NCBI GenBank assembly: GCA_025362815.1 | Contig: JANYFG010000096.1 | Coordinates: forward strand, 59,940-123,939 | Length of the DNA: 64,000 nt | Reading direction: 5' to 3' | Source: Rhodospirillales bacterium | GTDB lineage: Bacteria; Pseudomonadota; Alphaproteobacteria; Acetobacterales; Acetobacteraceae | In this document: positions 9,871 through 17,617 of the stretch, piece after piece | Layout of the letters: each line of letters begins with the position of its first letter | How positions within the stretch are numbered: position 1 is the first letter of the stretch | Made by a program: the position numbers and the translations under genes | Notes under the pieces: model-generated | The model's database searches: none | What the model saw: the letters and a program-made list of their open reading frames with translations, nothing else | Told to the model about the DNA's origin: nothing

Positions 9871-10718
9871 CGGTCGAGCCGTTTCGACAGGAAGAAGCGT
9901 TGGTGGCCGCGCGGATAGTCGTCGATCGTGGCGAACACCGCATAGCCGCGCTTTTCGTAGAACGGCCGCGCCTGAAAGCTGAACGTGTCGAGATACACCC
10001 CGAGGCAGCCCAGCCGGCGCGCCTCCGCCTCCGCCAGATCCATCAGCCGCGTGCCCACACGCTGGCCGCGCGCCTGCTCCGGCAGGCCCAGCAGATGGAT
10101 GAACATCCAGCCACGCCCGGTGCGCGCGTGCAGCCCGCCGATGATGGCGCCCGCGTCGTCGTGCACCAGAAAATCCTGCGTGCTCCAGTTGCCACCGCCG
10201 GCGAACGCGTTGCTGTAGGCGCGCAGCCCGGCGCCGATGGCGTCCCGGTCGTCCTTCGAGACGTCCTCCTCCACCACCAGGGTCGCCCCCTCGGCGGCGA
10301 ACCCCTCAGTCTTGATCAGGAACGAATCGGAGAAGCCCGGCGGCCGGTCCGCCAGTTGCGCGATCTCGCGGTAGCCCAGCTTCTGGTAGAATCCGGGCGC
10401 CTGGAAACTGAAGCTTTGCATCCACACGCCATGCGCCCCACGCGCCACGGCGGTGGCCTCGAGCGTCGAGAGGATCCGCGCGCCCAGCCGATGCCCGCGC
10501 CGATGCGCCGGCAGGAACGCGATGTCCACCTTGAACCAGCCGCCCCACAGATGGCCATACATGCCGCCCTCGGCCCGCCCTTCGGCGTCGCGCAGGATCA
10601 CCCCGAACGAGGCACTTTTTTCCGACACCCCGCGCATGGCGGCGTTATGGGCCGCCAGCGGTGCCAGGATGGCGTTGCGGTGGGCGGGGTCTTCGGCGGT
10701 GGAGAGTATGATCTGCAT
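9867..10718 (-). CDS. Tandem-domain GNAT N-acetyltransferase
   Basis: A 283-residue protein made of two GNAT acyltransferase folds in tandem. The first half has the acetyl-CoA loop HRRGHRLGARIL and ends in FQAPGFYQKLGYREIAQL; the second half has EQARGQRVGTRLMDLAEAEA and ends in FQARPFYEKRGYAVFATI. The matching F-Q-A-x-x-F-Y-x-K-x-G-Y segments show that the halves arose by internal duplication. The acceptor substrate is unknown. It is coupled to ribF by ATGA. A decayed C-terminus of a further copy lies immediately upstream. Confidence 0.85.
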   Translation of the reverse strand: MQIILSTAEDPAHRNAILAPLAAHNAAMRGVSEKSASFGVILRDAEGRAEGGMYGHLWGGWFKVDIAFLPAHRRGHRLGARILSTLEATAVARGAHGVWMQSFSFQAPGFYQKLGYREIAQLADRPPGFSDSFLIKTEGFAAEGATLVVEEDVSKDDRDAIGAGLRAYSNAFAGGGNWSTQDFLVHDDAGAIIGGLHARTGRGWMFIHLLGLPEQARGQRVGTRLMDLAEAEARRLGCLGVYLDTFSFQARPFYEKRGYAVFATIDDYPRGHQRFFLSKRLDR

Positions 10719-10731
10719 GACGGGAGTTGTC

Positions 10732-10893
10732 TCAGCGATCGAAGCGTTTGGCCATCAGAAACCGGCTCAGGCCCGGATGGTCATTCTCCAGCGTGGCGAA
10801 CACGATGTAGCCGGGCTTCTCGTGAAACGGCCGCGCCTGGTGGCTGGCGGGGTCGTCGCTGTCGGTCACGTCGGTCTGCACGGCACCAGGATG
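10732..10893 (-). pseudogene. Remnant of a GNAT acetyltransferase (C-terminus only)
   Basis: The minus strand here reads HQARPFHEKPGYIVFATLEN and ends LSRFLMAKRFDR before a TGA at 10732-10734. This parallels FQARPFYEKRGYAVFATIDD and RFFLSKRLDR of the adjacent double-GNAT protein. Nothing recognisable as the acetyl-CoA-binding part precedes it; only about 50 residues remain. It appears to be the broken end of a third GNAT copy left by duplication and deletion, 13 bp upstream of the intact gene. Confidence 0.7.
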
Positions 10894-10988
10894 GAACGGC
10901 CATGGGCAAGCGACAAGACCCGGCCGGGATGATGGACAAGACCCACCCCCGCGTTCACATTCCGCGAAAATCGCAGGAAGCGCACGCC

Positions 10989-11774
10989 ATGTCCGAGACC
11001 CCCACCACGCCGTCCGCGGACCGTCTTCCGGACGCGGCGCATCAGGCCGCCATCCTGCTGATGGCCGCCCGCACCAACCCCGCGCTGAAGCTGGAGGCGA
11101 TTCCCGCCGAGATCCGCCCGATGGATCGTCCGCAGGCCTACGCCATCCAGCATCTGGTGGCCGCCAGCTTCGCTGCCATCGGCGGCTGGAAGGTCGGCGC
11201 CACCGGTCCGGACGCGCCGCCGCAATGCGGGGCCCTGCCCGCCATCGGCATCAAGCCCAGCCCCGCCACCATGTCCCAGGCCACGCTGCGCGGCATCGAG
11301 GCGGAGATCTGCTTTCGCATGGGCACCGACCTGCCGCCGCGCGACACCCCCTACACCCGCGACGAGGTGATCGCCGCCATCGCCACCGCCCACCCGGTGA
11401 TCGAGACGCTGGACAGCCGTTACGCCGACCCCGATTCAGTCGACGCCTTCTCCGGCCTGGCCGACACCCAGTCCCATGGCGGCCTCGTCTACGGCGAGGG
11501 CATCGCCGCCTGGCAGCACATCGATTTCGCCGCGGAAATGGTAGACCAGTTCGTCGACGGCGCCCTGCATATGCGCCGCCAGGGCAACCCGGTGGGCGAC
11601 ATGATCCGTCTGGTGGTCTGGATGGCCAACGAGGGCGCCACCTGGGCGGGCGGCCTCAAATCCGGCCAGTTCGTCACCTGCGGCAGCTGGACCGGCAAGA
11701 GCGTGGTGGCCGAAGGGGCCAAGGTGCGCGTGGTGTTCCCAAGCATCGGCGCGGCAAGCGTGGACTTCGTCTGA
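10989..11774 (+). CDS. 2-keto-4-pentenoate hydratase-family (FAH superfamily) protein
   Basis: A 261-residue protein of the hydratase/decarboxylase branch of the fumarylacetoacetate hydrolase superfamily, metal-dependent enzymes acting on 2-oxo acids. Visible family segments are GWKVGAT near residue 62, a metal-ligand region GIEAEICFRMG with the E-x-E pair, and the C-terminal VVWMANEGATWAGGLKSGQFVTCGSWTG. The start at ATG 10989 has an AGGAAG box 9 bases upstream. The next two genes on this strand are PLP enzymes, so a role in breakdown of an amino-acid-derived keto acid is plausible but inferred. Its 3' side enters a repeat-rich spacer. Confidence 0.85.
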   Translation: MSETPTTPSADRLPDAAHQAAILLMAARTNPALKLEAIPAEIRPMDRPQAYAIQHLVAASFAAIGGWKVGATGPDAPPQCGALPAIGIKPSPATMSQATLRGIEAEICFRMGTDLPPRDTPYTRDEVIAAIATAHPVIETLDSRYADPDSVDAFSGLADTQSHGGLVYGEGIAAWQHIDFAAEMVDQFVDGALHMRRQGNPVGDMIRLVVWMANEGATWAGGLKSGQFVTCGSWTGKSVVAEGAKVRVVFPSIGAASVDFV

Positions 11775-11784
11775 GGAAGCACAT

Positions 11785-11808
11785 TTTCTTTTTCTGAAGA
11801 AAAAGAAA
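11785..11808. repeat. T/A-rich perfect hairpin
   Basis: An 11-bp perfect inverted repeat TTTCTTTTTCT/AGAAAAAGAAA (11785-11795 with 11798-11808) with a 2-base loop, followed by CAAAAAGACTTTT. It lies 10 bp after the hydratase stop and may act as its terminator. Its composition contrasts sharply with the GC-rich neighbourhood. It has the same design as the second hairpin at 11884-11905 but points the other way. Confidence 0.75.
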
Positions 11809-11876
11809 CAAAAAGACTTTTATCAGTCGTTTGAATGTTGCGGACATATCCGCACAAAGCTCTCGATTGGTAGAAG

Positions 11877-11905
11877 TTTTTTGGTTCTTTTGTTCACAAA
11901 AGAAC
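11877..11905 (+). repeat. Dispersed 29-bp hairpin repeat, copy 1
   Basis: The segment consists of a six-T tract, GG, then the perfect 10-bp palindrome GTTCTTTTGT/ACAAAAGAAC (11884-11893 with 11896-11905). All 29 bases recur exactly, in inverse orientation, at 44017-44045. The short peptides it encodes in any frame are artefacts. It sits 60 bp upstream of the threonine-synthase-like gene and could be a terminator-like element or a mobile repeat. Confidence 0.85.
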
Positions 11906-11964
11906 ATCTTCCTCGCATATCAAAATGCCTTGCCATCCGCCCGGGGTTTGTCCAGCTTCGCGCC

Positions 11965-13095
11965 ATGAGCGCGCAACGCATCGCCTATCTCGATCCCCGC
12001 AGCGGCGACACCTATCCGATCGACATTCCGCGTTGGTGCGGCGATGCCGGCGCGCCCTTGCTGCTGACCGACCTGCCCGGCATCACCCGCGATCAAATCC
12101 AGTCGAAAAACCGCAGCATCTGGCGCTATGCCGCGGCCCTGCCGCTGCCGGTGGCCGACCCCATCACGCTGGGCGAGGGCTGCACCCCCTTGCTGCGCCG
12201 CCGATATCACGGGGCGGACGTTCATCTGAAATGCGAGTGGTTCATGCCCACCGCCAGCTTCAAGGACCGTGGCGCCAGCGTGATGCTGAGCCTGCTGCGC
12301 CAACAGGGAATCACCTCCGTGCTGGAAGACAGCTCCGGCAACGGAGGTGCCGCCATCGCCGCCTATGCGGCGGCCGGCGGACTGGCCGCCACCATCATGG
12401 CGCCGGCGTCGACCAGCCCCGCCAAAACCGTGCAGATGCGCGCCCATGGCGCCACCGTGGAGCTGATCCCCGGCACGCGGCAGGACACCTCCACCGCCGC
12501 CGAACACCGCGCGTCGGAGATTTTCTACGCCAGCCACAACTGGCACCCGTTCTTTCTGCACGGCACCAAAACCCTCGCCTATGAGCTGTGGGAGGATCTG
12601 GGCTTTCGGGCGCCGGACAACGTGATCATCCCCTGCGGCGCCGGCTCCAACGTGCTGGGGTGCCTCATCGGCTTTTCCGAACTGCTGCGCGCCGGCGAGA
12701 TCGCCCGCCTGCCGCGCCTGTTCGCCGCCCAGCCCGCCCATTGCGGCCCGATCGCGCGTCATGTGCTGGGCCTGCCCCCGGTGCCCGCCCGGCCCACCAT
12801 CGCCGAGGGCACCGCCATCGCAGCGCCCATCCGCCTGCCCGAGATCGCCGCCGCCCTGGCCACGACCCGCGGCGGCGCGGTTCTGCTGAGCGAACACGAC
12901 ATCGGCCAGGCCATGCTGGCCTTGGCGCGGCAGGGCATCTATGTCGAGCCCACCTGCGCCCAGGCCGCCGCCGCCTTCGCCCATCTGCGCGATGCCGGCA
13001 CGATCGCAGCGGACGATACCACGGTGATCGTGCTGACCGGCACCGGCATCAAGGCCACCCCCCGAATTGCCGAGTTGCTCGGTGTGCAACTGTGA
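11965..13095 (+). CDS. PLP-dependent threonine-synthase-like lyase
   Basis: A 376-residue fold-type II PLP enzyme. The PLP lysine lies in ASFKDRGASVML (about residue 100), preceded by the phosphate/substrate segment LGEGCTPLL. The phosphate-binding cup follows in EDSSGNGGAAIAAYA, and the C-terminal cofactor loop is VIVLTGTGIK. This is the threonine synthase/threonine dehydratase family; the overall layout is closest to threonine synthase. A biosynthetic role is doubtful because it sits with an FAH hydratase and a DSD1-type enzyme, so a catabolic hydroxy-amino-acid lyase is an alternative. ATG 11965 was chosen because the upstream in-frame part reads through the 29-bp hairpin repeat. No clear Shine-Dalgarno sequence precedes it. 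Confidence 0.82.
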   Translation: MSAQRIAYLDPRSGDTYPIDIPRWCGDAGAPLLLTDLPGITRDQIQSKNRSIWRYAAALPLPVADPITLGEGCTPLLRRRYHGADVHLKCEWFMPTASFKDRGASVMLSLLRQQGITSVLEDSSGNGGAAIAAYAAAGGLAATIMAPASTSPAKTVQMRAHGATVELIPGTRQDTSTAAEHRASEIFYASHNWHPFFLHGTKTLAYELWEDLGFRAPDNVIIPCGAGSNVLGCLIGFSELLRAGEIARLPRLFAAQPAHCGPIARHVLGLPPVPARPTIAEGTAIAAPIRLPEIAAALATTRGGAVLLSEHDIGQAMLALARQGIYVEPTCAQAAAAFAHLRDAGTIAADDTTVIVLTGTGIKATPRIAELLGVQL

Positions 13096-13105
13096 ACGCC
13101 GCGTG

Positions 13106-13151
13106 CCCCACGTGGACCGATAGGTCCGCATTCCCCACGTGGAACGATAGG
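13106..13151. promoter_or_regulatory. 19-bp direct repeat with CACGTG core
   Basis: Two copies of CCCCACGTGGAMCGATAGG (13106-13124 and 13133-13151) start 27 bp apart and differ at one position. Each contains the palindrome CCACGTGG. They fill most of the 68-bp gap between the threonine-synthase-like gene and the DSD1-type gene. A regulator-binding pair is possible; it could also be a simple local duplication that includes the downstream leader. Confidence 0.5.
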
Positions 13152-13163
13152 TAGAACCGACCC

Positions 13164-14294
13164 ATGCGCCTGTCCGACCTGCCTACCCCCTGCCTCGTGC
13201 TCGACCGTCGCATTCTCGCGCGCAATCTAGCCAACATGGCATACGCCACCGGCCGCCACGGCGTGCGGCTGCGCCCGCATATGAAAACCGCCAAATCGAT
13301 CGACGTGGCCCGCATGGCGCTGTCGTTGAACGGCCCCGAGGGCGCGGCCGACAGCGGAGGCATCACCGTCTCCACCCTGGCGGAGGCCGAGTATTTCGCC
13401 GGTCACGGCCTGGTCGACATGATCTATGCCGTGGGCATCACGCCACAGAAGCTCGACCAGGTGGCCAAGCTGAACGCGTCCGGCGCCGGGCTTTCGATCA
13501 TCACCGACGACCTGGACGTGGCGGCCGCCATCGCAACCCACCCCGCCCCGGCCAGAACGCTCATCGAGATCGACACCGGAGAGCATCGCGGCGGCCTGTC
13601 ACCGGAAGACGACGCGTTGCTGGCCATCGCGGGGCAGCTGGGCGGCCATCTCGCGGGGGTCATCACCCATGCCGGCCACAGCTACGGCGCCCGCTCCATG
13701 CAAGATCTCGCCCGCATCGCCGAGGACGAACGCCGCGGCGCCGTGCGTGCGGCGCAACGCCTGCGCGAGGCGGGGTTCGCGGCCCCCATCGTATCCGTGG
13801 GCAGCTCCCCCACCGCGCTGGCGGGCAGCAACTTCGACGGCGTGACGGAGATCCGGGCGGGCGTTTATATGTTCGGGGACCTGTTCCAGGCCGAGATCGG
13901 CACCCACGGAATCGCGGATATCGCCGTCAGCGTGCTCACCAGCGTGATCGGCCACCGGCCCGCCCAGCGGCGCCTTCTCGTCGATGCCGGCGCCATCGCG
14001 CTGTCGAAAGACCGCAGCACCCAGGCCACCGGCAACGACCAGGGTTTTGGCCTGCTGGCAGACATGGCCGGGCGTGCCGCGTTCGGCCGCACCGTTGTCG
14101 TCACCGCGTATCAGGAACACGGGGTGGTGGAGCTCGATCCGAAAATGCCGTTGTTCATGCCCCCGATCGGCACACGGTTCCGCATCCTGCCCAACCACAC
14201 CTGCCTCACCGCCGCCGCCCATGACCGGTATTTTGTCATCGACGACGACAGCGAGACCGTGACCGCCATTTGGCCCCGGACCGGCGGGTGGTGA
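13164..14294 (+). CDS. DSD1-family PLP enzyme (D-serine dehydratase / D-threonine aldolase-like)
   Basis: A 376-residue alanine-racemase-fold (type III) PLP enzyme. It begins DLPTPCLVLD and has the PLP lysine in RPHMKTAKS (about residue 43). The C-terminal metal site is PNHTCLTAAAHD, the H-x-C arrangement typical of zinc-dependent D-serine dehydratases and 3-hydroxyaspartate/D-threonine aldolases. Such enzymes cleave or dehydrate beta-hydroxy amino acids. It follows the threonine-synthase-like gene by 68 bp on the same strand. The exact substrate cannot be read from sequence. No strong ribosome-binding site is visible. Confidence 0.85.
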   Translation: MRLSDLPTPCLVLDRRILARNLANMAYATGRHGVRLRPHMKTAKSIDVARMALSLNGPEGAADSGGITVSTLAEAEYFAGHGLVDMIYAVGITPQKLDQVAKLNASGAGLSIITDDLDVAAAIATHPAPARTLIEIDTGEHRGGLSPEDDALLAIAGQLGGHLAGVITHAGHSYGARSMQDLARIAEDERRGAVRAAQRLREAGFAAPIVSVGSSPTALAGSNFDGVTEIRAGVYMFGDLFQAEIGTHGIADIAVSVLTSVIGHRPAQRRLLVDAGAIALSKDRSTQATGNDQGFGLLADMAGRAAFGRTVVVTAYQEHGVVELDPKMPLFMPPIGTRFRILPNHTCLTAAAHDRYFVIDDDSETVTAIWPRTGGW

Positions 14295-14315
14295 CACACC
14301 CGCCGCCATCACGCC

Positions 14316-14885
14316 TCAGCCGCGGGTCTTGACCGCATAGGTCGCCACGCGCGCCCCAAACTGGCGCGCCGTCTCCAGATCGCCCTTGCCCGGCGCCTCA
14401 TCGGTCGAGGCGTCCGACGGCGACTGCGCCAGGGCGCCGCTTGAACCGCCGACATAGTTCAGATCGTCGCGGGTCGACGCCTTCTTGTTGGACGGCATCA
14501 TGCCGGTGCCGATCCACACCATCGAATGCTGCATGGCGAGTGTGATCATGTATTGGATGGTGCTGCCCTTGTCGCCGTTCATCGTGGCCGAGTTCGTGAA
14601 GCCGGCGGCGATCTTGTCTTTCCACGCCTGGCCGAACCACGGCTTCGAGCTGGCATCGGCCATCCTTTTGAACTGCCACGACACCATGCCCATGTAGGTG
14701 GGCGAGCCGAAGATGATGGCATCGGCGGCGGCCAGCGTGTCCCAGTCGGCGTCGGTGAGCATGCCCTCGGCATCGATCGCCATCAGATGACCCTCGGCCA
14801 CCGAGCTGGCGCCTTCCAGCACTGCCTCGGCCTGCTTGCGGGTGTGGCCGTAGCCGGAATGAAACAGCACGACGATCTTGGCCAT
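14316..14885 (-). CDS. Flavodoxin-family NAD(P)H:quinone oxidoreductase, WrbA-like
   Basis: A 189-residue flavodoxin-fold protein. The FMN phosphate loop is HSGYGHTRKQAE at the N-terminus, the second FMN loop is FGSPTYMGMVSWQFK near residue 60, and the third region includes GFTNSATMNGDKGST. This is the layout of WrbA-type NAD(P)H:quinone oxidoreductases and NADPH-dependent FMN reductases, cytosolic enzymes that reduce quinones by two electrons. It lacks a signal peptide. It converges on the DSD1-type gene. A perfect palindrome lies 19 bp upstream of its ATG and may control it. Confidence 0.9.
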   Translation of the reverse strand: MAKIVVLFHSGYGHTRKQAEAVLEGASSVAEGHLMAIDAEGMLTDADWDTLAAADAIIFGSPTYMGMVSWQFKRMADASSKPWFGQAWKDKIAAGFTNSATMNGDKGSTIQYMITLAMQHSMVWIGTGMMPSNKKASTRDDLNYVGGSSGALAQSPSDASTDEAPGKGDLETARQFGARVATYAVKTRG

Positions 14886-14903
14886 GGAAAACTCCGATAT
14901 TTG

Positions 14904-14915
14904 TTCGATATCGAA
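14904..14915. promoter_or_regulatory. Palindromic candidate operator TTCGATATCGAA
   Basis: A perfect 12-bp palindrome set in an AT-rich stretch (ATATTTG before, GTATATA after) within a GC-rich genome. It is 19 bp upstream of the flavodoxin-family gene on the minus strand, in the place expected for a promoter. Redox or xenobiotic repressors of the ArsR, MarR/HxlR or TetR type often use such short dyads. No regulator gene is adjacent. Confidence 0.45.
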
Positions 14916-15088
14916 GTATATAGCGCAAAGGCGCCGGGGCTTAAAGGTCCGCCTTCAAACTTTCACGCAAGTGCGAACACCCATGCGCCCGCTCGGTCGT
15001 CTTTGCGCATCAGCGGATTGACCTCAGGCGGGCGATCGATCATCGCTGCGCCGCGCACGCCCTGACGCCTGGCAAGAAAGACAAAGCG

Positions 15089-16222
15089 GTGAAAATCCTG
15101 TTCCACCACCGTGTGGCCTCGCGCGACGGGCAGGCCGTGCATATCGAGGAACTGACGGAGGCGCTGGCGGAGCTGGGTCACGAGATCGTCATGGTCGGCC
15201 CCGCCGGCTGGTCGCAAACCGGCTTCGGCGGCTCCAACCCGATGGTGGACCGCATCAAGCGGATGATCCCGGGCGCGGCCTACGAAATGCTGGAACTCGC
15301 CTACAACCTGCGCGCCTTCGCACGCCTGTGGCGCGCGGTGCGGCGGCACAGGCCAGACGTGATCTACGAGCGTTTCAGCCTGTTCCTGTTCGCCGGCATC
15401 TGGGTTCGCGAGCTGACCGGACTGCCCTTGCTGCTCGAGGTCAACTCGCCCTTGTTCGAGGAGCGCGCACGCAACGACGGTCTGCGCCTGCACGCGGTGG
15501 GAAGATGGGCGCAAGGCATGCTGTGGCGCCGGGCGTCGCACGTTATGCCCGTCACCGGCGTGCTCGCCCGCTGCGTGGAGAGCTACGGCGTGCCGCCGTC
15601 GCGCATCACCGTCATCGCCAACGGCATCAACAAGGCCCGCTTCGCCGATATCCCGCCCGCGAACCATCCCGGCATCGTGCTGGGCTTCACCGGCTTCATC
15701 CGCGGCTGGAACGCGCTGGACCGCATCGTGGACGTTGTGGCCACCCACGGCGCGCGGCTGGACCTGCGCCTGAAAATCGTGGGCGACGGCCCCGCGCGCG
15801 CCGACATCATGGCCCACGCCACCCGCGCCGGCGTGGCCCACCGTGTTGCCATCACGGGGGTGGTGGAGCGCCATGGCGTGGCGGCGGAGGTGGCCGGTTT
15901 CGACATCGCCGTCATCCCCGGCCTCACGCCCTACTCGTCCCCGCTCAAGCTGTTCGAATACATGGCCCTCGGCCGCGCCATCGTGGCGCCCGACACCGCC
16001 AACATCCGCGAGATCCTGACGGATGGCGTGAACGCGCTGCTGTTCGACCCGGAAGCAGCCGGCGCGATGGAACAGGCGCTGCTGCGGCTGTGCGAGGACC
16101 GCAACCTGCGCGAAGCCCTGGGCACTGCGGCGCGAGCGGAGATCGACACGGCCGGCCTCACCTGGCGGCACAACGCCCAACGCGTGGTGACATTGGCCCA
16201 GGCGAGCTTCATGGATCGTTAA
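15089..16222 (+). CDS. Group 1 glycosyltransferase (GT4 family)
   Basis: A 377-residue GT-B-fold glycosyltransferase. The N-terminal domain opens MKILFHHRVASRDGQAVHI with the glycine-containing acceptor loop; the hinge region includes PVTGVLARCVESYGV and TVIANGIN. The C-terminal nucleotide-sugar domain includes GFTGFIRGWN and the E-x7-E-type region KLFEYMALGRAIVAPDTAN. It has no transmembrane segment and would act at the inner face of the membrane on an envelope or exopolysaccharide precursor. Start is GTG 15089, with only a weak AAGAAAG box. It stands alone, with no other polysaccharide genes next to it. Confidence 0.9.
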   Translation: MKILFHHRVASRDGQAVHIEELTEALAELGHEIVMVGPAGWSQTGFGGSNPMVDRIKRMIPGAAYEMLELAYNLRAFARLWRAVRRHRPDVIYERFSLFLFAGIWVRELTGLPLLLEVNSPLFEERARNDGLRLHAVGRWAQGMLWRRASHVMPVTGVLARCVESYGVPPSRITVIANGINKARFADIPPANHPGIVLGFTGFIRGWNALDRIVDVVATHGARLDLRLKIVGDGPARADIMAHATRAGVAHRVAITGVVERHGVAAEVAGFDIAVIPGLTPYSSPLKLFEYMALGRAIVAPDTANIREILTDGVNALLFDPEAAGAMEQALLRLCEDRNLREALGTAARAEIDTAGLTWRHNAQRVVTLAQASFMDR

Positions 16223-16270
16223 GAATATTCAGCCAGACTGCATGCACAAAGATGCAGGGAGCGGACCGCT

Positions 16271-17557
16271 ATGCTGGGATTCGGATCGAACAAGAACGAA
16301 ATGCTGAGCAAGGTTGAATGGCTGGAAACATTGTCCAGCCATTGCGGAATCGGGCTGTGGGATGCGGTGTTCCATCAAGGCGATGCGCTGCACGAAAAGG
16401 CGCGCTGGACCTGGTCGGCCGAATTCCGCAGGCTCTGCGGCTACGGCTCGGAGGCGGAGTTTCCAAACGTCGTCACATCCTGGTCGGATCGGCTGCACCC
16501 GGATGACACGGCGGCCACGTTCGCCGCCTTCGGCGCCACCTGCGCCAGCGGCGTCGGCTACAACGTCGTCTATCGCCTGAAGGTGAAGGATGGGTCTTAT
16601 CGCTGGTTTCGCGCCACCGGCGGGGTGGTGTTCGATGACAATCGCAAGGTGCGACGCGCCTGCGGCTCCTTGACGGACATCGATGCCGCCATCCGGGCAG
16701 AGGAAGACCGCAAGACCCAGCTCGCCCAGGTCGCCAGCGGTTTTGAGCAGCGTATCGGCGTGCTGGTGCAATCACTCACGTCAGCGTCGTCAACCCTGGA
16801 AGGCACGGCGCGCCAGATGAACGAAAGCTCGGAAGCCTCGAACGCGCAGATCTCCTCGGTGGCGGACGCAGCCCTTGCGGTCAGCTCCGGCGTGCAGGGC
16901 GTGGCGGCCGCATCCGAACAGCTTGCGGCGTCCATCGACGAAATTTCCCGCCAGGTCGCCGATTCCACCCGCACCACCGGCAAGGCGGTGGAAGACGCGC
17001 AGCGGACGGACACCATCGTGCGTGCGCTGGCCGAAGGCGCCAGCCGGATCGGCGATGTCGTGGGGCTGATCGCCAATATCGCGCGGCAAACCAATCTGCT
17101 CGCCCTGAATGCCACCATCGAGGCGGCGCGTGCCGGTGAGGCCGGCAAGGGCTTTGCGGTGGTGGCGTCGGAGGTCAAAAGCCTCGCCAATCAGACCGCC
17201 AAGGCCACCGACGAAATCGGCCAGCAGATCGGCCAGATCCAGGCCGCAACCAACGAAGCGGTCAACGCCATTCGCGGCATCACCGCCACGATCGAACAGG
17301 TCAGCACCATCTCCGGCGCCATCGCGGCCGCGGTGCGCGAGCAAAGCTCGGCCACGGCGGAGATCGCCAGCACCGTGGGCAAGGTTGCCTGCCATGCGGA
17401 GGATGTCACCTCGAACGCGGACGGCGTGAAGCAAAGCGGAAGTGCCACCGGGGCCGCCGCCGTGCGGGTGCTCGCGGCGGCCACCGACATGTCCCAGCGT
17501 TCGGCGCAGATGGCGGGCGAGGTCAGAACCTTTCTCACCGAGGTGATGGCGGCCTGA
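16271..17557 (+). CDS. Soluble PAS-domain methyl-accepting chemotaxis protein
   Basis: A 428-residue chemoreceptor without any transmembrane segment or HAMP domain. A PAS domain occupies about residues 20-145 (RLHPDD and [16 protein letters not shown] are typical PAS/PAC phrases). A coiled-coil signalling domain follows, with the conserved hairpin tip [20 protein letters not shown] and [16 protein letters not shown], which contacts CheA/CheW. It would sense a cytoplasmic signal such as redox state or a small ligand. A GGGAG box precedes ATG 16271. No che genes are in the window, so it is an orphan receptor. Confidence 0.93.
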   Translation: MLGFGSNKNEMLSKVEWLETLSSHCGIGLWDAVFHQGDALHEKARWTWSAEFRRLCGYGSEAEFPNVVTSWSDRLHPDDTAATFAAFGATCASGVGYNVVYRLKVKDGSYRWFRATGGVVFDDNRKVRRACGSLTDIDAAIRAEEDRKTQLAQVASGFEQRIGVLVQSLTSASSTLEGTARQMNESSEASNAQISSVADAALAVSSGVQGVAAASEQLAASIDEISRQVADSTRTTGKAVEDAQRTDTIVRALAEGASRIGDVVGLIANIARQTNLLALNATIEAARAGEAGKGFAVVASEVKSLANQTAKATDEIGQQIGQIQAATNEAVNAIRGITATIEQVSTISGAIAAAVREQSSATAEIASTVGKVACHAEDVTSNADGVKQSGSATGAAAVRVLAAATDMSQRSAQMAGEVRTFLTEVMAA

Positions 17558-17582
17558 CCGACAGACACCGCCTCAGAGGCAA

Positions 17583-17617
17583 CCCGCTGGTGGGACTATT
17601 TCGCCCCCACCAGCGGG
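17583..17617. terminator. Bidirectional terminator-like hairpin
   Basis: A perfect 12-bp inverted repeat CCCGCTGGTGGG/CCCACCAGCGGG (17583-17594 with 17606-17617) with an 11-base loop lies between two convergent genes. The minus-strand gene's stop codon (17596-17598) falls in the loop, so the right arm encodes that protein's last residues. No long T tract follows on either strand. Confidence 0.65.
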
